64,000 bases of DNA from positions 117,182-181,181 of the forward strand of contig NZ_JACSZW010000011.1 in the NCBI RefSeq assembly GCF_014472395.1. Direction: 5' to 3'. The notes under the pieces were generated by a model. That model worked only from the letters and a program-made list of their open reading frames with translations, had not been told where the DNA came from and searched no databases. Made by a program: the position numbers and the translations under genes. The first letter of the stretch is position 1. Each line of letters begins with the position of its first letter. Positions 43,542 to 52,292 of this stretch are shown in pieces. The stretch is from Pedobacter sp. N36a. GTDB lineage: Bacteria; Bacteroidota; Bacteroidia; Sphingobacteriales; Sphingobacteriaceae.

Positions 43542-45044
43542 ATGAAAAATAAGAACTTACTATATACACTAGCTGTCTTAGCGATTTGCATCACCGGATC
43601 GGGCTGCAAAAAGTATTTGTCAGAAATGCCAGATAACAGAACGACCATCAATTCTAAAGAAAAGGTGGATAAATTATTGGCAGGCGCTTATGATGGTCCT
43701 GCGCATTTCGCCTTCACCGAAACCATGTCAGACAACGTCTTAGATGGTGGAAAAGTGACTGCATTCAATCAGGTAAACGATTTTTCTTACCGCTGGAAAA
43801 CCAATGATATTGATGAGGACGGATCCAGCCCGATCGGCTATTGGCTGGCTTGTTATAAATCTATTGCGGTAGCCAATCAGGCCCTGGCCAGCATCGAGAA
43901 ACTGCAAGGCGCAACTGATATTGCCGCCTCAAAAGGAGAAGCTTTATTAATCAGAGCTTATTACCATTTTATGCTGGTTAACCTTTGGGCTAAACACTAC
44001 AATCCTGCTACTGCAGCAACAGATCTTGGTGTTCCTTATGTTGAGGAAGTGGAAGATGAGCCTTTCAAACGTTACAAACGTGCTTCGGTTCAAGAAGTAT
44101 ACGACCTGATAGAGAGAGATATGCTGGAAGGAATGGCACTCATTCAAACCAATTCAACTGCCCCTAAATTTAAGTTCTCTCCAGAGGCAGCCAAAGCTTT
44201 TGCTTCCAGATTTTACCTGTATAAAGGAAATTGGGATAAAGTAATTCAGTATTCTTCAGATATCCTGAAAAACCCGAGTACCTTGCTAAGAGACTGGGCC
44301 GTAAAATACAGAGCACTTGGACCTGACAATGTACTGCCACTTTATTCTTCTACTGAAGAACCTGCAAATGTGATGGTAGCTAGTGGTAACTGCAGTCAGT
44401 ACTGGTATTTTTGCATCTTCAACCGTTTCTCATTGACGCTTAGACTGGGACAAACGGTGATTCTTCCTCCAACCACCAATCCATTAGGACTTTCATGGGC
44501 TTACGGTTATTCGCAGTATGAAGTGGGTGGAAATATTGTGATCAGAAAATTCAGAAACAATTTCGTGTATACCAATGCTGAAGCTGGAGTTGGAAATGAT
44601 TACATGGCTTATGTGGCCCTGACTTACGATGAGGTGTTAATGAACCGTGCAGAAGCTTATGCCATGAAAGGTGACAATGCCAATGCCCTCGCAGATCTGA
44701 CCCTGCTTTACACTAAAAAACTGCTGAGTTATAACCCTGCTACTAGACCCTTGACAGAAGCCAGAATATTGACGACTTACCCTAATGCAAAAACCCTGCT
44801 GACGCCATCTTACCCATTCACTTCAGATATCCAGGCGAGTTTAGTACAGGCAGTAGCGGAACTCAAAAGAAGAGAATTCACTTTTGAAGGCATGAGATGG
44901 TTCGACAATAGAAGGTTCAATATGGAAGTAACCCACACTTTAACCGGATTACAAAATATTGTATTGACTAAAAATGACCCAAGAAAACAACTTCAAATCC
45001 CACAAGTGGCTTTGGAATTTGGCTTAGAACCTAACAACAGATAA
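43542..45044 (+). CDS. SusD/RagB-type outer-membrane nutrient-binding lipoprotein
   Basis: Surface lipoprotein of 500 residues that acts as the substrate-capturing lid of the SusC channel. The signal sequence ends at the lipobox GSGCKK near residue 27. TPR-like helices include ALLIRAYYHFMLVNLWAKHY, and the conserved C-terminal SusD stretch is VAELKRREFTFEGMRWFDN-like. It follows susC by 14 bp and precedes the metallopeptidase by 2 bp. Confidence 0.95.
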   Translation: MKNKNLLYTLAVLAICITGSGCKKYLSEMPDNRTTINSKEKVDKLLAGAYDGPAHFAFTETMSDNVLDGGKVTAFNQVNDFSYRWKTNDIDEDGSSPIGYWLACYKSIAVANQALASIEKLQGATDIAASKGEALLIRAYYHFMLVNLWAKHYNPATAATDLGVPYVEEVEDEPFKRYKRASVQEVYDLIERDMLEGMALIQTNSTAPKFKFSPEAAKAFASRFYLYKGNWDKVIQYSSDILKNPSTLLRDWAVKYRALGPDNVLPLYSSTEEPANVMVASGNCSQYWYFCIFNRFSLTLRLGQTVILPPTTNPLGLSWAYGYSQYEVGGNIVIRKFRNNFVYTNAEAGVGNDYMAYVALTYDEVLMNRAEAYAMKGDNANALADLTLLYTKKLLSYNPATRPLTEARILTTYPNAKTLLTPSYPFTSDIQASLVQAVAELKRREFTFEGMRWFDNRRFNMEVTHTLTGLQNIVLTKNDPRKQLQIPQVALEFGLEPNNR

Positions 45045-45046
45045 TC

Positions 45047-45937
45047 ATGAAAAGAATAATTCCCTTTTTCGCCCTATATATATTCATCCTCACTTCCTGC
45101 GCTAAAAAGGAAGTGCTGCTTAAACAAAGCCAGCTGGACGTTAGTGATCCCGTTAAAACAGCTTTTGACGAATGGATTACCAGCAATTATACCAGCCCTT
45201 ACAACATCAAAGTGAAATACAAATGGGATGAAGGCGACATGAGCGACTTCGGAAGATACAACATCCCACCTGAGCCGCAAAAAGTAAGACTTTTGCTGGA
45301 ATTACTTCAAAACACCTGGATTGAGTCTTATTCGGAGATTGCAGGTCCTGATTTTGTAAAGAAGATTGCCCCAAGAGAACTGATTTTCAGAGGTGGTGAT
45401 GACTTGACCACAAATGGTGGTAATGGTGCATGGGGACAAGCCTCAGGAGGAAAAACCATTACGCTTTTCAGCATCAATGAGATTACCGCACAGCGTTTGA
45501 AAACCCCAGGTGTCTATAACGGTTACAGTGGCTTAATTCACCATGAGTACGCCCATATTTTGAACCAGATCAGAAATTTTGACGAGGCTGCCTATAAGCA
45601 GATTACCCCTGCAGGTTATACCGCCAACTGGCAGAATTTTGAAGACTGGGAATCCAATCTGGAAGGCTTTGTATCAAGTTATGCAAGGATGAATGTGGGT
45701 GAAGATTTTGCTGAAATGGTAAAATTTATGTTAACGATGACCCGCCAGGAATGGGACGATTATATCGATAGCATAGAGGATTTCGAGGGATCTACTACGG
45801 CTACTAAAGCCAAAGAAGACCTGAGAAGAAAAGAAGGCTTGGTAGTGAGTTATTTCACTAAAGTTTATGGCATTGACATCTATAAATTGCAGGAAAAAAC
45901 AGCGCAGAAAAGAGCCGCTTATTTGAGTAGACCTTAA
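45047..45937 (+). CDS. Zinc metallopeptidase lipoprotein (Peptidase_Mx1-like)
   Basis: A lipoprotein of 296 residues (signal ending LTSCAKKE). The zinc motif HEYAH in SGLIHHEYAHILNQ near residue 168 and a downstream acidic region (NFEDWESNLEGFVSSYAR) fit the putative zinc-binding metallopeptidases that are commonly encoded next to SusCD pairs. It begins 2 bp after susD. It probably acts at the cell surface or in the periplasm on the imported substrate; activity is predicted only. Confidence 0.88.
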   Translation: MKRIIPFFALYIFILTSCAKKEVLLKQSQLDVSDPVKTAFDEWITSNYTSPYNIKVKYKWDEGDMSDFGRYNIPPEPQKVRLLLELLQNTWIESYSEIAGPDFVKKIAPRELIFRGGDDLTTNGGNGAWGQASGGKTITLFSINEITAQRLKTPGVYNGYSGLIHHEYAHILNQIRNFDEAAYKQITPAGYTANWQNFEDWESNLEGFVSSYARMNVGEDFAEMVKFMLTMTRQEWDDYIDSIEDFEGSTTATKAKEDLRRKEGLVVSYFTKVYGIDIYKLQEKTAQKRAAYLSRP

Positions 45938-45993
45938 TTGTGCAGCCCGGAAAACCGGGAAGAACCATCACTCAAAAAATTGTTTAATAGAAA

Positions 45994-46917
45994 ATGAAAC
46001 TTACAAAGATGAAGACCACTTCTAAAATAAAATTTACTACCACGGCTATGGCATTAGTCATCCTCATGGGCTCCTGCAGTAAAAAAGATGATAAAAAATT
46101 CGAGGAAAGCTCGACGATCAGACTGGAAACCGCCAAGCAGGAATTGCGCACAGATTTAAAATCCTCACCGGAAGGATGGAAGCTGGTTTATTTCCCAATG
46201 TCTACTGAGGTACTATCAGTGGTACCTGGCGCAAATAAAAGCTATTCTTTCTTATTCAAATTCACTGACGATACACATGTACAGATGAAGTCTACTTTAG
46301 ACCTAACCAGACTGGAGACCAGCGAGTACGCGCTTAAACTAGGATCTACCCTGAAATTAGAATTCAGCACTTACAGCATCCTTCATGACCTGGCAGATGC
46401 TTCTTTCGCAGAACCAGGGATGGGTGGTAGAGCCAGAGGCGGAGAGTTTGAGTTTTTAAGTTATGGCAGAGCCGACGGAGACCTGATTTTCCAAACCAAC
46501 AGAAAGCATGTAGAACTCAGGTTTGAAAGAGCAACAAAAGAAGATTGGGTAGATATGAATGCTACAATTACCAAAATTATGGCCAATGATTTTATAGCAC
46601 CAGGTTATGTGTTCAGTGCTTCACGTGAGGGTACGAAACTAAAAGATTCTATCTTAACTTTGACGAAGACCGGTACTAAAACTGTGGCTTTATATACAAA
46701 AACAACCCATCCAACTACTGGAGTGGTAACCAAAGTATTGACCAGAAGAGCAGGTTTAGGTTATGGAACCAAAGGCATTTACATCATGCCAGGAATTAAA
46801 TTTGAAGGCAAGACTTTTTACTTCTTTCAATGGGATGCCGCCAGTAAAAAGTTCGTTTCTAAAATTGATGACATCACTGCAGAAATCGCAGGAACCTCTG
46901 ATCCGAAATTCCTCTAA
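45994..46917 (+). CDS. DUF4302 family lipoprotein
   Basis: A protein of 307 residues with a lipoprotein signal (MALVILMGSCSKKD) and, after it, the SSTIRLETAKQELRTDLKSS / EGWKLVYFP pattern typical of DUF4302. This family is found almost only at the end of SusCD loci of Bacteroidota, often with a metallopeptidase, and is thought to be a surface-exposed binding component. The function is not established. It is the last gene of locus 1, followed by a terminator. Confidence 0.85.
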   Translation: MKLTKMKTTSKIKFTTTAMALVILMGSCSKKDDKKFEESSTIRLETAKQELRTDLKSSPEGWKLVYFPMSTEVLSVVPGANKSYSFLFKFTDDTHVQMKSTLDLTRLETSEYALKLGSTLKLEFSTYSILHDLADASFAEPGMGGRARGGEFEFLSYGRADGDLIFQTNRKHVELRFERATKEDWVDMNATITKIMANDFIAPGYVFSASREGTKLKDSILTLTKTGTKTVALYTKTTHPTTGVVTKVLTRRAGLGYGTKGIYIMPGIKFEGKTFYFFQWDAASKKFVSKIDDITAEIAGTSDPKFL

Positions 46918-46951
46918 TACCCTAATAAAAATTAGCTACAGCTAATGGAAC

Positions 46952-46999
46952 ACCGTCTGTATTTTCTCCCCCCTGAAAGTACGGGCGGTTGTTTTTTTT
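46952..46999 (+). terminator. Terminator of uptake locus 1
   Basis: ACCGTCTGT (46952-46960) pairs with ACGGGCGGT (46981-46989), nine pairs including two G-U, followed by TG and eight T. Confidence 0.85.
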
Positions 47000-47063
47000 G
47001 TCAAAACTGCCAGAATAAATTCCATAAACTTTTATCTTTCCCTATTGTCACTAACTTTACGGA

Positions 47064-47723
47064 ATGAATAAAGAAATTGCAGTCATATTTGACATGGATG
47101 GCGTTATCTGCCATACCAATCCTTATCATTCTCTTGCCTTCCGTGATTTCTTTGCACTTAGAAACCTGGCCCCTACCGAAGCTGAATTTGCCCAGCACAT
47201 GTATGGAAAAAGCAATAGTTATATCTTCAGCCACTTTTTTAACAGACCGATTACTGGGGCTGAGCTCCTGGAGCTGGAAGCAGAAAAAGAAGGTTTGTTC
47301 CGCAAAATTTACAAAGACCATATTGAGCCAATTACCGGAATTGTGGAGTTCATCTCTGATCTGGAAAGCCATGGTGTAAAGCTGGGTGTGGCCACCTCTG
47401 CTCCTTATGCGAACCTGGAGCTGATCCTGAGTAAAGTAGACATCAGCGCTAAACTCGGCTCGATCCTGGCCAGTGAAGATGTAAAAAAACACAAACCAGA
47501 CCCTGAAGTGTACTTAACTTCCGCAAGAAATTTAGGCGTTACACCGGAACAATGTCTGGTATTCGAAGATTCTTATTCGGGGATTTCGGCTGCTTTAAAT
47601 GCAGGAATGAGGGTAGTAGGTGTTTTAACTTCACATACCATTCAAGAATTACCAAAATGTGATTTATATATCAACGATTACCAGGAGCTGTCTTACCGCA
47701 AGGTGATCGAACTACTCAAATAA
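47064..47723 (+). CDS. HAD-superfamily sugar-phosphate phosphatase/phosphomutase-like
   Basis: A cytoplasmic protein of 219 residues. The four HAD motifs are present: VIFDMDGVIC (nucleophile D10, acid D12), VATSAPYANL, the lysine in KKHKPDPEVYL and the acidic FEDSYSGISAAL. The helical cap lies between about residues 18 and 85. The family includes beta-phosphoglucomutases and sugar phosphatases; the substrate cannot be assigned. It stands alone between two terminators. Confidence 0.92.
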   Translation: MNKEIAVIFDMDGVICHTNPYHSLAFRDFFALRNLAPTEAEFAQHMYGKSNSYIFSHFFNRPITGAELLELEAEKEGLFRKIYKDHIEPITGIVEFISDLESHGVKLGVATSAPYANLELILSKVDISAKLGSILASEDVKKHKPDPEVYLTSARNLGVTPEQCLVFEDSYSGISAALNAGMRVVGVLTSHTIQELPKCDLYINDYQELSYRKVIELLK

Positions 47724-47739
47724 CCCATACTGGTTTCAT

Positions 47740-47783
47740 AAAAAAATCCGGATAACCGCTTCAAGCAATTGTCCGGATTTCTC
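47740..47783. terminator. Bidirectional terminator
   Basis: AAATCCGGA (47744-47752) pairs with TCCGGATTT (47772-47780), with A-run before and TCTCATTT after, between convergent genes. Confidence 0.8.
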
Positions 47784-47802
47784 ATTTATCAATCAATTGA
47801 TA

Positions 47803-48312
47803 TTATTTTCGCATGCTTCTCATTTCCATTTTCAGCTGCTGAATTTCTTCCTGTGTATGTTTGTTTTCCAGGTAATAATAAATCGCAAAGGCCAGGAATA
47901 TCTTGCCCAATACAAATACTGCAGCAAAAACCCATCGCCAGGCCTTACGAATGCGCATGTGACCGTTTTCCCCTTCAATCTCTATAAACTGCTCGCTTTT
48001 ACGCGATCTTGGTTGACTTCTTCCTACCGGTTCATCGCCAATCAGGTACTCCATTTTCGGATTTTCCATCTTAGGTGTTTTAACCAATTCATTCATACTC
48101 GCTTCAATCCTATTCCATGTATTTGGCGGCGGCGCGATGGCCATGTGTTCCGCAATACGTTCCAGATCTGCTTCCAGGATAGCCAGCGCTTCTTCAATCT
48201 GGGGATGACGGGATTTTAGGGCTAATAATTCTTCAATTTCAGCTGCTGTGGCGACACCTAATACATAGGACTCCAGTGCTCCGCTTTCCAGGTATTCGTC
48301 TATTTTAACCAT
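47803..48312 (-). CDS. Single-pass anti-sigma-factor-like protein (RskA type)
   Basis: A protein of 169 residues. The N-terminal helical part starts MVKIDEYLESGALESYVLG, the pattern of RskA-like anti-sigma factors; one membrane helix lies near residues 125-147 (WVFAAVFVLGKIFLAFAIYY), and the short C-terminal end is a charged coiled coil. There is no large extracytoplasmic domain, unlike full RskA. It overlaps the preceding sigma-like gene by 8 bp, so the two proteins are coupled and probably bind each other. Confidence 0.75.
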   Translation of the reverse strand: MVKIDEYLESGALESYVLGVATAAEIEELLALKSRHPQIEEALAILEADLERIAEHMAIAPPPNTWNRIEASMNELVKTPKMENPKMEYLIGDEPVGRSQPRSRKSEQFIEIEGENGHMRIRKAWRWVFAAVFVLGKIFLAFAIYYYLENKHTQEEIQQLKMEMRSMRK

Positions 48313-48778
48313 CGCTTCTCATCATTAGTAAAGCCTCTTTTAAAGTCTTTCTAGTTAAATCCTCGGTTGTATTTAGTGCGGTCGAAAGTGCTGAAATCGT
48401 TTTTCCATGATGGTAAACTCCACAGAAAACACTTCTTTGCAATTCATTTAACCGGTCAAGGTAAGTATTGGCCGACGAGGCAAATGTCACTCCTGTATGG
48501 ACAGGAGCCGTTTCGTATGGATTAACCGCTTGGAATAACTGCAATTTTGCCTTTGCAAATTTCAGCAGGCTGCACCAGGTATTGACCTGTTCCTGATCCA
48601 AGACCACATCCCTAAGAGAAAGGGCAGAAAATATTTTGACTAAATAATCTTCGGCTAATTTTCGGTCTTTTACCACTTCAAATATATAGCCTAATAACAT
48701 TCCCGCATGCTGATCATAAAGATAGCGGATGCTGTGGGAGGGGTGATCTATAATCACCTGAGAGGTAGATTTGGGCAT
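48305..48778 (-). CDS. Divergent ECF sigma-factor-like protein
   Basis: A protein of 157 residues with a sigma region 2-like part (LYDQHAGMLLGYIFEVVKDR; KLAEDYLVKIFSAL) and a region 4-like C-terminus (LNELQRSVFCGVYHHGKTIS; TRKTLKEALLMMRSDG). Several residues that are usually conserved are changed: the W-L-x-x-I-A-R-N segment reads WCSLLKFAKAK. It could be a true but divergent sigma factor or a derived regulator. It is encoded with the overlapping anti-sigma-like gene. Confidence 0.75.
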   Translation of the reverse strand: MPKSTSQVIIDHPSHSIRYLYDQHAGMLLGYIFEVVKDRKLAEDYLVKIFSALSLRDVVLDQEQVNTWCSLLKFAKAKLQLFQAVNPYETAPVHTGVTFASSANTYLDRLNELQRSVFCGVYHHGKTISALSTALNTTEDLTRKTLKEALLMMRSDG

Positions 48779-48828
48779 GATTACCTCTAAATTAACTAAA
48801 GTTTAGGAAAATCAAAAATAAAATCAAC

Positions 48829-50058
48829 CTATGCCGCCACACTGTCGGGTTGTTTCTTATTCATTTTAAAGATAAAAAACATAATGATAATAGACAATAG
48901 TATCAGGATGAGATAACTGTAACTTAGGTTTCTTTCGTCATGCGCAGGTACAATACTCACAATACCATAGCTTAAAAATGAAACAATGACGTAAGTGAAT
49001 CCTCCGGTAAGTCCGCCGGCAATTCCTGCATTCTTAGGGAATTGACTCAGACAGAAAGTGAAATAATTGTTGAAAGTATAACCTGCACCCACATGAATAA
49101 TAAATGCAAACAAGATCAGAGAATATAAGTTCGTGATGAAGTTAAGGCTCAAAATCATGACTGCAACGAATGCCAGCTGCAAGGCCACATTCCAGACCAA
49201 TCTACTGAAGAAGGGCTTATTGATCGTTGCTTTTCCGATAAAGCCTCCTACCATCCAGGCAAATCCCAGCACCAATGAACTATAACCGGCAATTATTGGA
49301 GAGAAATGAAGCTCATGTTCAATGATAAAAGGACCGGTCATGTTGTACACCATGACCATGCAATATGCCAATCCCAGCATCACAATCCCCAGGGTAAAAC
49401 TTGCAGTTTTGATCATCTCCAGGTAAATATTCACAATCTTCCTGAAGTTAAACTCTGTGACATGAACCAGTGTTTCCCCGCTGTAAATCAGTTCGAGAAC
49501 TGCAAAAACTACAGCAAAGCCTGCCAAAAAATAAAAATTAGATTCCCAGCCAAATGCAGCCTGCAGATAGCCGCCTACAAAAGGGGCAACAATAGGACCG
49601 GTAGACCAGATAATAGAAAACAAACTGAGGTAATGTTTCAATTCATCACCTTTGAATACATCTACAAAATAGGCTCTTTTCGCGACTACGATCGCCCCTA
49701 CAGTAAGCCCATGGATCACCCGCATCACATAAATCAGGTAAATATTATGGGTCAGGGCAATCACCAGACTCGCTCCTGCAAAGATCAGCAGTGAAACCAA
49801 ACAAACTTTATACCTGCCAAAACTGTCGAGTACACTCCCGATAAACAATTGAGAAACCCCATAACTGATCAAGAAAATACTTAAAGTCAGCTGTACCTGG
49901 ATACTGGAAACATTCAAAACGCCAGCCATTGTAGGCAGCGAAGGTATATAAATATCGGTAGCAAAGCCCGATAAAGGAAGTAAAGCAAAAGCAAGGCAGG
50001 TAGCGATTTGCTGATGGTTTTCTTTTATTATTTTTGTTTTAGAAAGACTTGTCATCAT
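48829..50058 (-). CDS. MFS multidrug exporter, Bcr/CflA-like
   Basis: Inner-membrane proton-coupled exporter of 409 residues with twelve predicted helices. LLPLSGFATDIYIPSLPTMA in helix 1 is typical of Bcr/CflA, and loop 2-3 has the MFS motif A form GSVLDSFGRYK. The usual substrates of the family are bicyclomycin, chloramphenicol or related compounds; the substrate here is unknown. Monocistronic on the minus strand. Confidence 0.92.
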   Translation of the reverse strand: MMTSLSKTKIIKENHQQIATCLAFALLPLSGFATDIYIPSLPTMAGVLNVSSIQVQLTLSIFLISYGVSQLFIGSVLDSFGRYKVCLVSLLIFAGASLVIALTHNIYLIYVMRVIHGLTVGAIVVAKRAYFVDVFKGDELKHYLSLFSIIWSTGPIVAPFVGGYLQAAFGWESNFYFLAGFAVVFAVLELIYSGETLVHVTEFNFRKIVNIYLEMIKTASFTLGIVMLGLAYCMVMVYNMTGPFIIEHELHFSPIIAGYSSLVLGFAWMVGGFIGKATINKPFFSRLVWNVALQLAFVAVMILSLNFITNLYSLILFAFIIHVGAGYTFNNYFTFCLSQFPKNAGIAGGLTGGFTYVIVSFLSYGIVSIVPAHDERNLSYSYLILILLSIIIMFFIFKMNKKQPDSVAA

Positions 50059-50233
50059 AGATGCGGCAAAATTAACAATTTACCAGCATAGAGAATTATG
50101 AGAATCAAACATGCGATTATACAATTCACGTAAACCAAACAAGAAACCAGCCTAAAAACGCATCAAAAGCAATAAAAAAGCTAAATCACCCTATGATTCA
50201 AAAACAAAAATTACACAATTCAAACAAAGATTA

Positions 50234-52132
50234 TTAGTCATTCCTTTTCAATGCAAGAAAAAAGGTAGTCCCTGCTCCCAATGCACTCCGGGCATAAATT
50301 TTCGCATTCATGATACTGGCCATCTCATAAGAAATACTCAGGGCGAGTCCGGCACCATGATTTTGATTCTCCTCCCCATCACAGGCCGCTAACGTAAAAA
50401 GATGGTCTATTTTTTCCTGGCTCATCCCCACGCCCTGGTCATTAATACTCAGAATAATTTCGTCAGCTTTCAGCTCCAGTGCAACAGTAATCCTGCCGCC
50501 AACCGGCGAAAACTTAGTGGCATTGTTCAGCATATTACGGAGAATAAAAAGCAGCATCTGCTTGTGCGCACATACACTAACTTCTTCCTCAACATCCAAT
50601 TCCAGACGGATCATTTTCTTCTCCTGCACCATCTGAAAGAACGTATTTGCCTCATAAATGAGTGCTTTGAGCATCAGCTTGTCAGGATGGTACTCAAAAC
50701 CATTTTTCTTCGATTTAATCCATTCCAGCAGCCCATCCATAAAGGACAGACTTTTCTGTGCGGTCCCATTGAGCTCCCGCATGATTTCCAGTTTTTCCGC
50801 TTCACCCAGCAAATCAACCTCTTCATTAAAAATGCTGGAAAGCATCACGACCGTACTAAATGGCTGTCGGACATCATGTGCAATTACAGAAATCAGCATG
50901 GTATTAAAATGATTCGTCTGCTGCAATGCTGTGTTCTGGCGCAAAGTCAATTCGTGCAGTTTTCGCTGGGCTTCGGCATGTTCCTTTTTTACACGGAGCG
51001 AGCGATATACAAAAAATAGCAGAGCCACACTGAGCGCAAACAAACAGGCGAGTAAGGCGATCATTCTAAACCTGGAATCTGCTTTATCCTTAAGCTCGAT
51101 GTTTTCATTTTCCCGCAGGGCGAAATTCAGATAGTTATAGCCAGATTGATCTGCAGCCTTCGCAATTTGATCTCTTTTCGCCAATAAAAGTGAAACATAG
51201 TAATAGGCTTTCTCCGGCTGATCATGTGATTTATAATACCGATATAATTTCTCAGCGAAGGTGGTGTAAAATTCCGCATAACCGAATTCTTCAGATGCTT
51301 CCAATCCATTGGTCAGGTAATTGATGCCCAGCTGATCCTTTTTCTGATCCAGCATCATATCACTGAGTGCGGCATAAGTCCAGACTTTCACGCTTTCAAA
51401 ACCCATCAGATCAGCTTGTTTCAAGGCTTTCAGCAGCGTGTCCAGCCCAGCCTGCTTTTGCCCCTCCTCATATAGTGTAACACCAGCGGTCGCATTGTAA
51501 AAAATGATCATGCGGTGATCCTGGTACTTTTTAGCAATGGCATATCCTTCGTCAAAAAGCGCTTTGAAACGTGATTTACTGACGCTCGTATCGATGTTCA
51601 GGTATTTACTGATGAGAATGGAACGGATAGAATCCTTTTTCAGAGACTTGCTCTTTTCGTAGGCTTCCTGAATATACTGAAGCGCATTACCCCCCGATTT
51701 GTTTACCGAAATCAGCGTGGCCATATTCATCTTCACCAGACAAATGCCTTCCAGATCATCCATTTTTTGATAAATCTGAAGTGCATCATTAAAATATTTG
51801 GCGGAGAGGTAGTTATTAATGGCGATATAATAAATGCCCTGACAGTTTAAAGCGTCCGACACTCCTTTATCATAATTGTGTCTGAGCGCAATGCCTTCTG
51901 CTTTTTGCGCATAATAGAGGCAGGAATCCCGGTATTGCAGATGGGAGAGCATGCCAATACGATTGAGCACATCTACATAGCGGATACTGTCTTTAACTTT
52001 CGGCAGTATAGATTCCAGTTTTCTAACCTCTGCGATTTGAGAAAAACCTTTGGTGCTACCGAACGATAAAGTCAGCACCAGCACAGCAAACAACAATTGT
52101 TTAGGATTGGAGAGAGCAGATTGATCAGGCAT
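50234..52132 (-). CDS. TPR-repeat sensor histidine kinase
   Basis: A kinase of 632 residues. A signal-like N-terminus (about 10-32) leads to a periplasmic region of TPR-like repeats (about 35-330), then one membrane helix (about 355-376, ALLACLFALSVALLFFVYRS), a coiled coil and the kinase core: H-box SVIAHDVRQPFS near 415, N-box LRNMLNNATKFSP, G1 NDQGVGMS and a G2 of the form HGAGLALSI. No response regulator is adjacent, so it is an orphan kinase. It is divergent from the PQQ-propeller gene. Confidence 0.92.
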   Translation of the reverse strand: MPDQSALSNPKQLLFAVLVLTLSFGSTKGFSQIAEVRKLESILPKVKDSIRYVDVLNRIGMLSHLQYRDSCLYYAQKAEGIALRHNYDKGVSDALNCQGIYYIAINNYLSAKYFNDALQIYQKMDDLEGICLVKMNMATLISVNKSGGNALQYIQEAYEKSKSLKKDSIRSILISKYLNIDTSVSKSRFKALFDEGYAIAKKYQDHRMIIFYNATAGVTLYEEGQKQAGLDTLLKALKQADLMGFESVKVWTYAALSDMMLDQKKDQLGINYLTNGLEASEEFGYAEFYTTFAEKLYRYYKSHDQPEKAYYYVSLLLAKRDQIAKAADQSGYNYLNFALRENENIELKDKADSRFRMIALLACLFALSVALLFFVYRSLRVKKEHAEAQRKLHELTLRQNTALQQTNHFNTMLISVIAHDVRQPFSTVVMLSSIFNEEVDLLGEAEKLEIMRELNGTAQKSLSFMDGLLEWIKSKKNGFEYHPDKLMLKALIYEANTFFQMVQEKKMIRLELDVEEEVSVCAHKQMLLFILRNMLNNATKFSPVGGRITVALELKADEIILSINDQGVGMSQEKIDHLFTLAACDGEENQNHGAGLALSISYEMASIMNAKIYARSALGAGTTFFLALKRND

Positions 52133-52250
52133 AATTGGCTATGGAGAGGGCGTTTGTATGCATCGTATTAATTTCCTTAAAAATAAGCAATAATTCTACA
52201 GCTAAGTTATTTTTATATATTTATAAATAGGTTCAATTGCCCAATCATTT

Positions 52251-52271
52251 CACACTCCCAAAAGGAGTGTG
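52251..52271. promoter_or_regulatory. Perfect hairpin in the leader of the propeller gene
   Basis: CACACTCC (52251-52258) and GGAGTGTG (52264-52271) form an 8-bp inverted repeat with a 5-nt spacer, ending 21 bp before the ATG at 52293. The right arm contains a GGAG that could be the ribosome binding site, so the hairpin might control translation; an operator is the alternative. Confidence 0.5.
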
Positions 52272-52292
52272 GCTCTTAAGACAGCTACTCTT

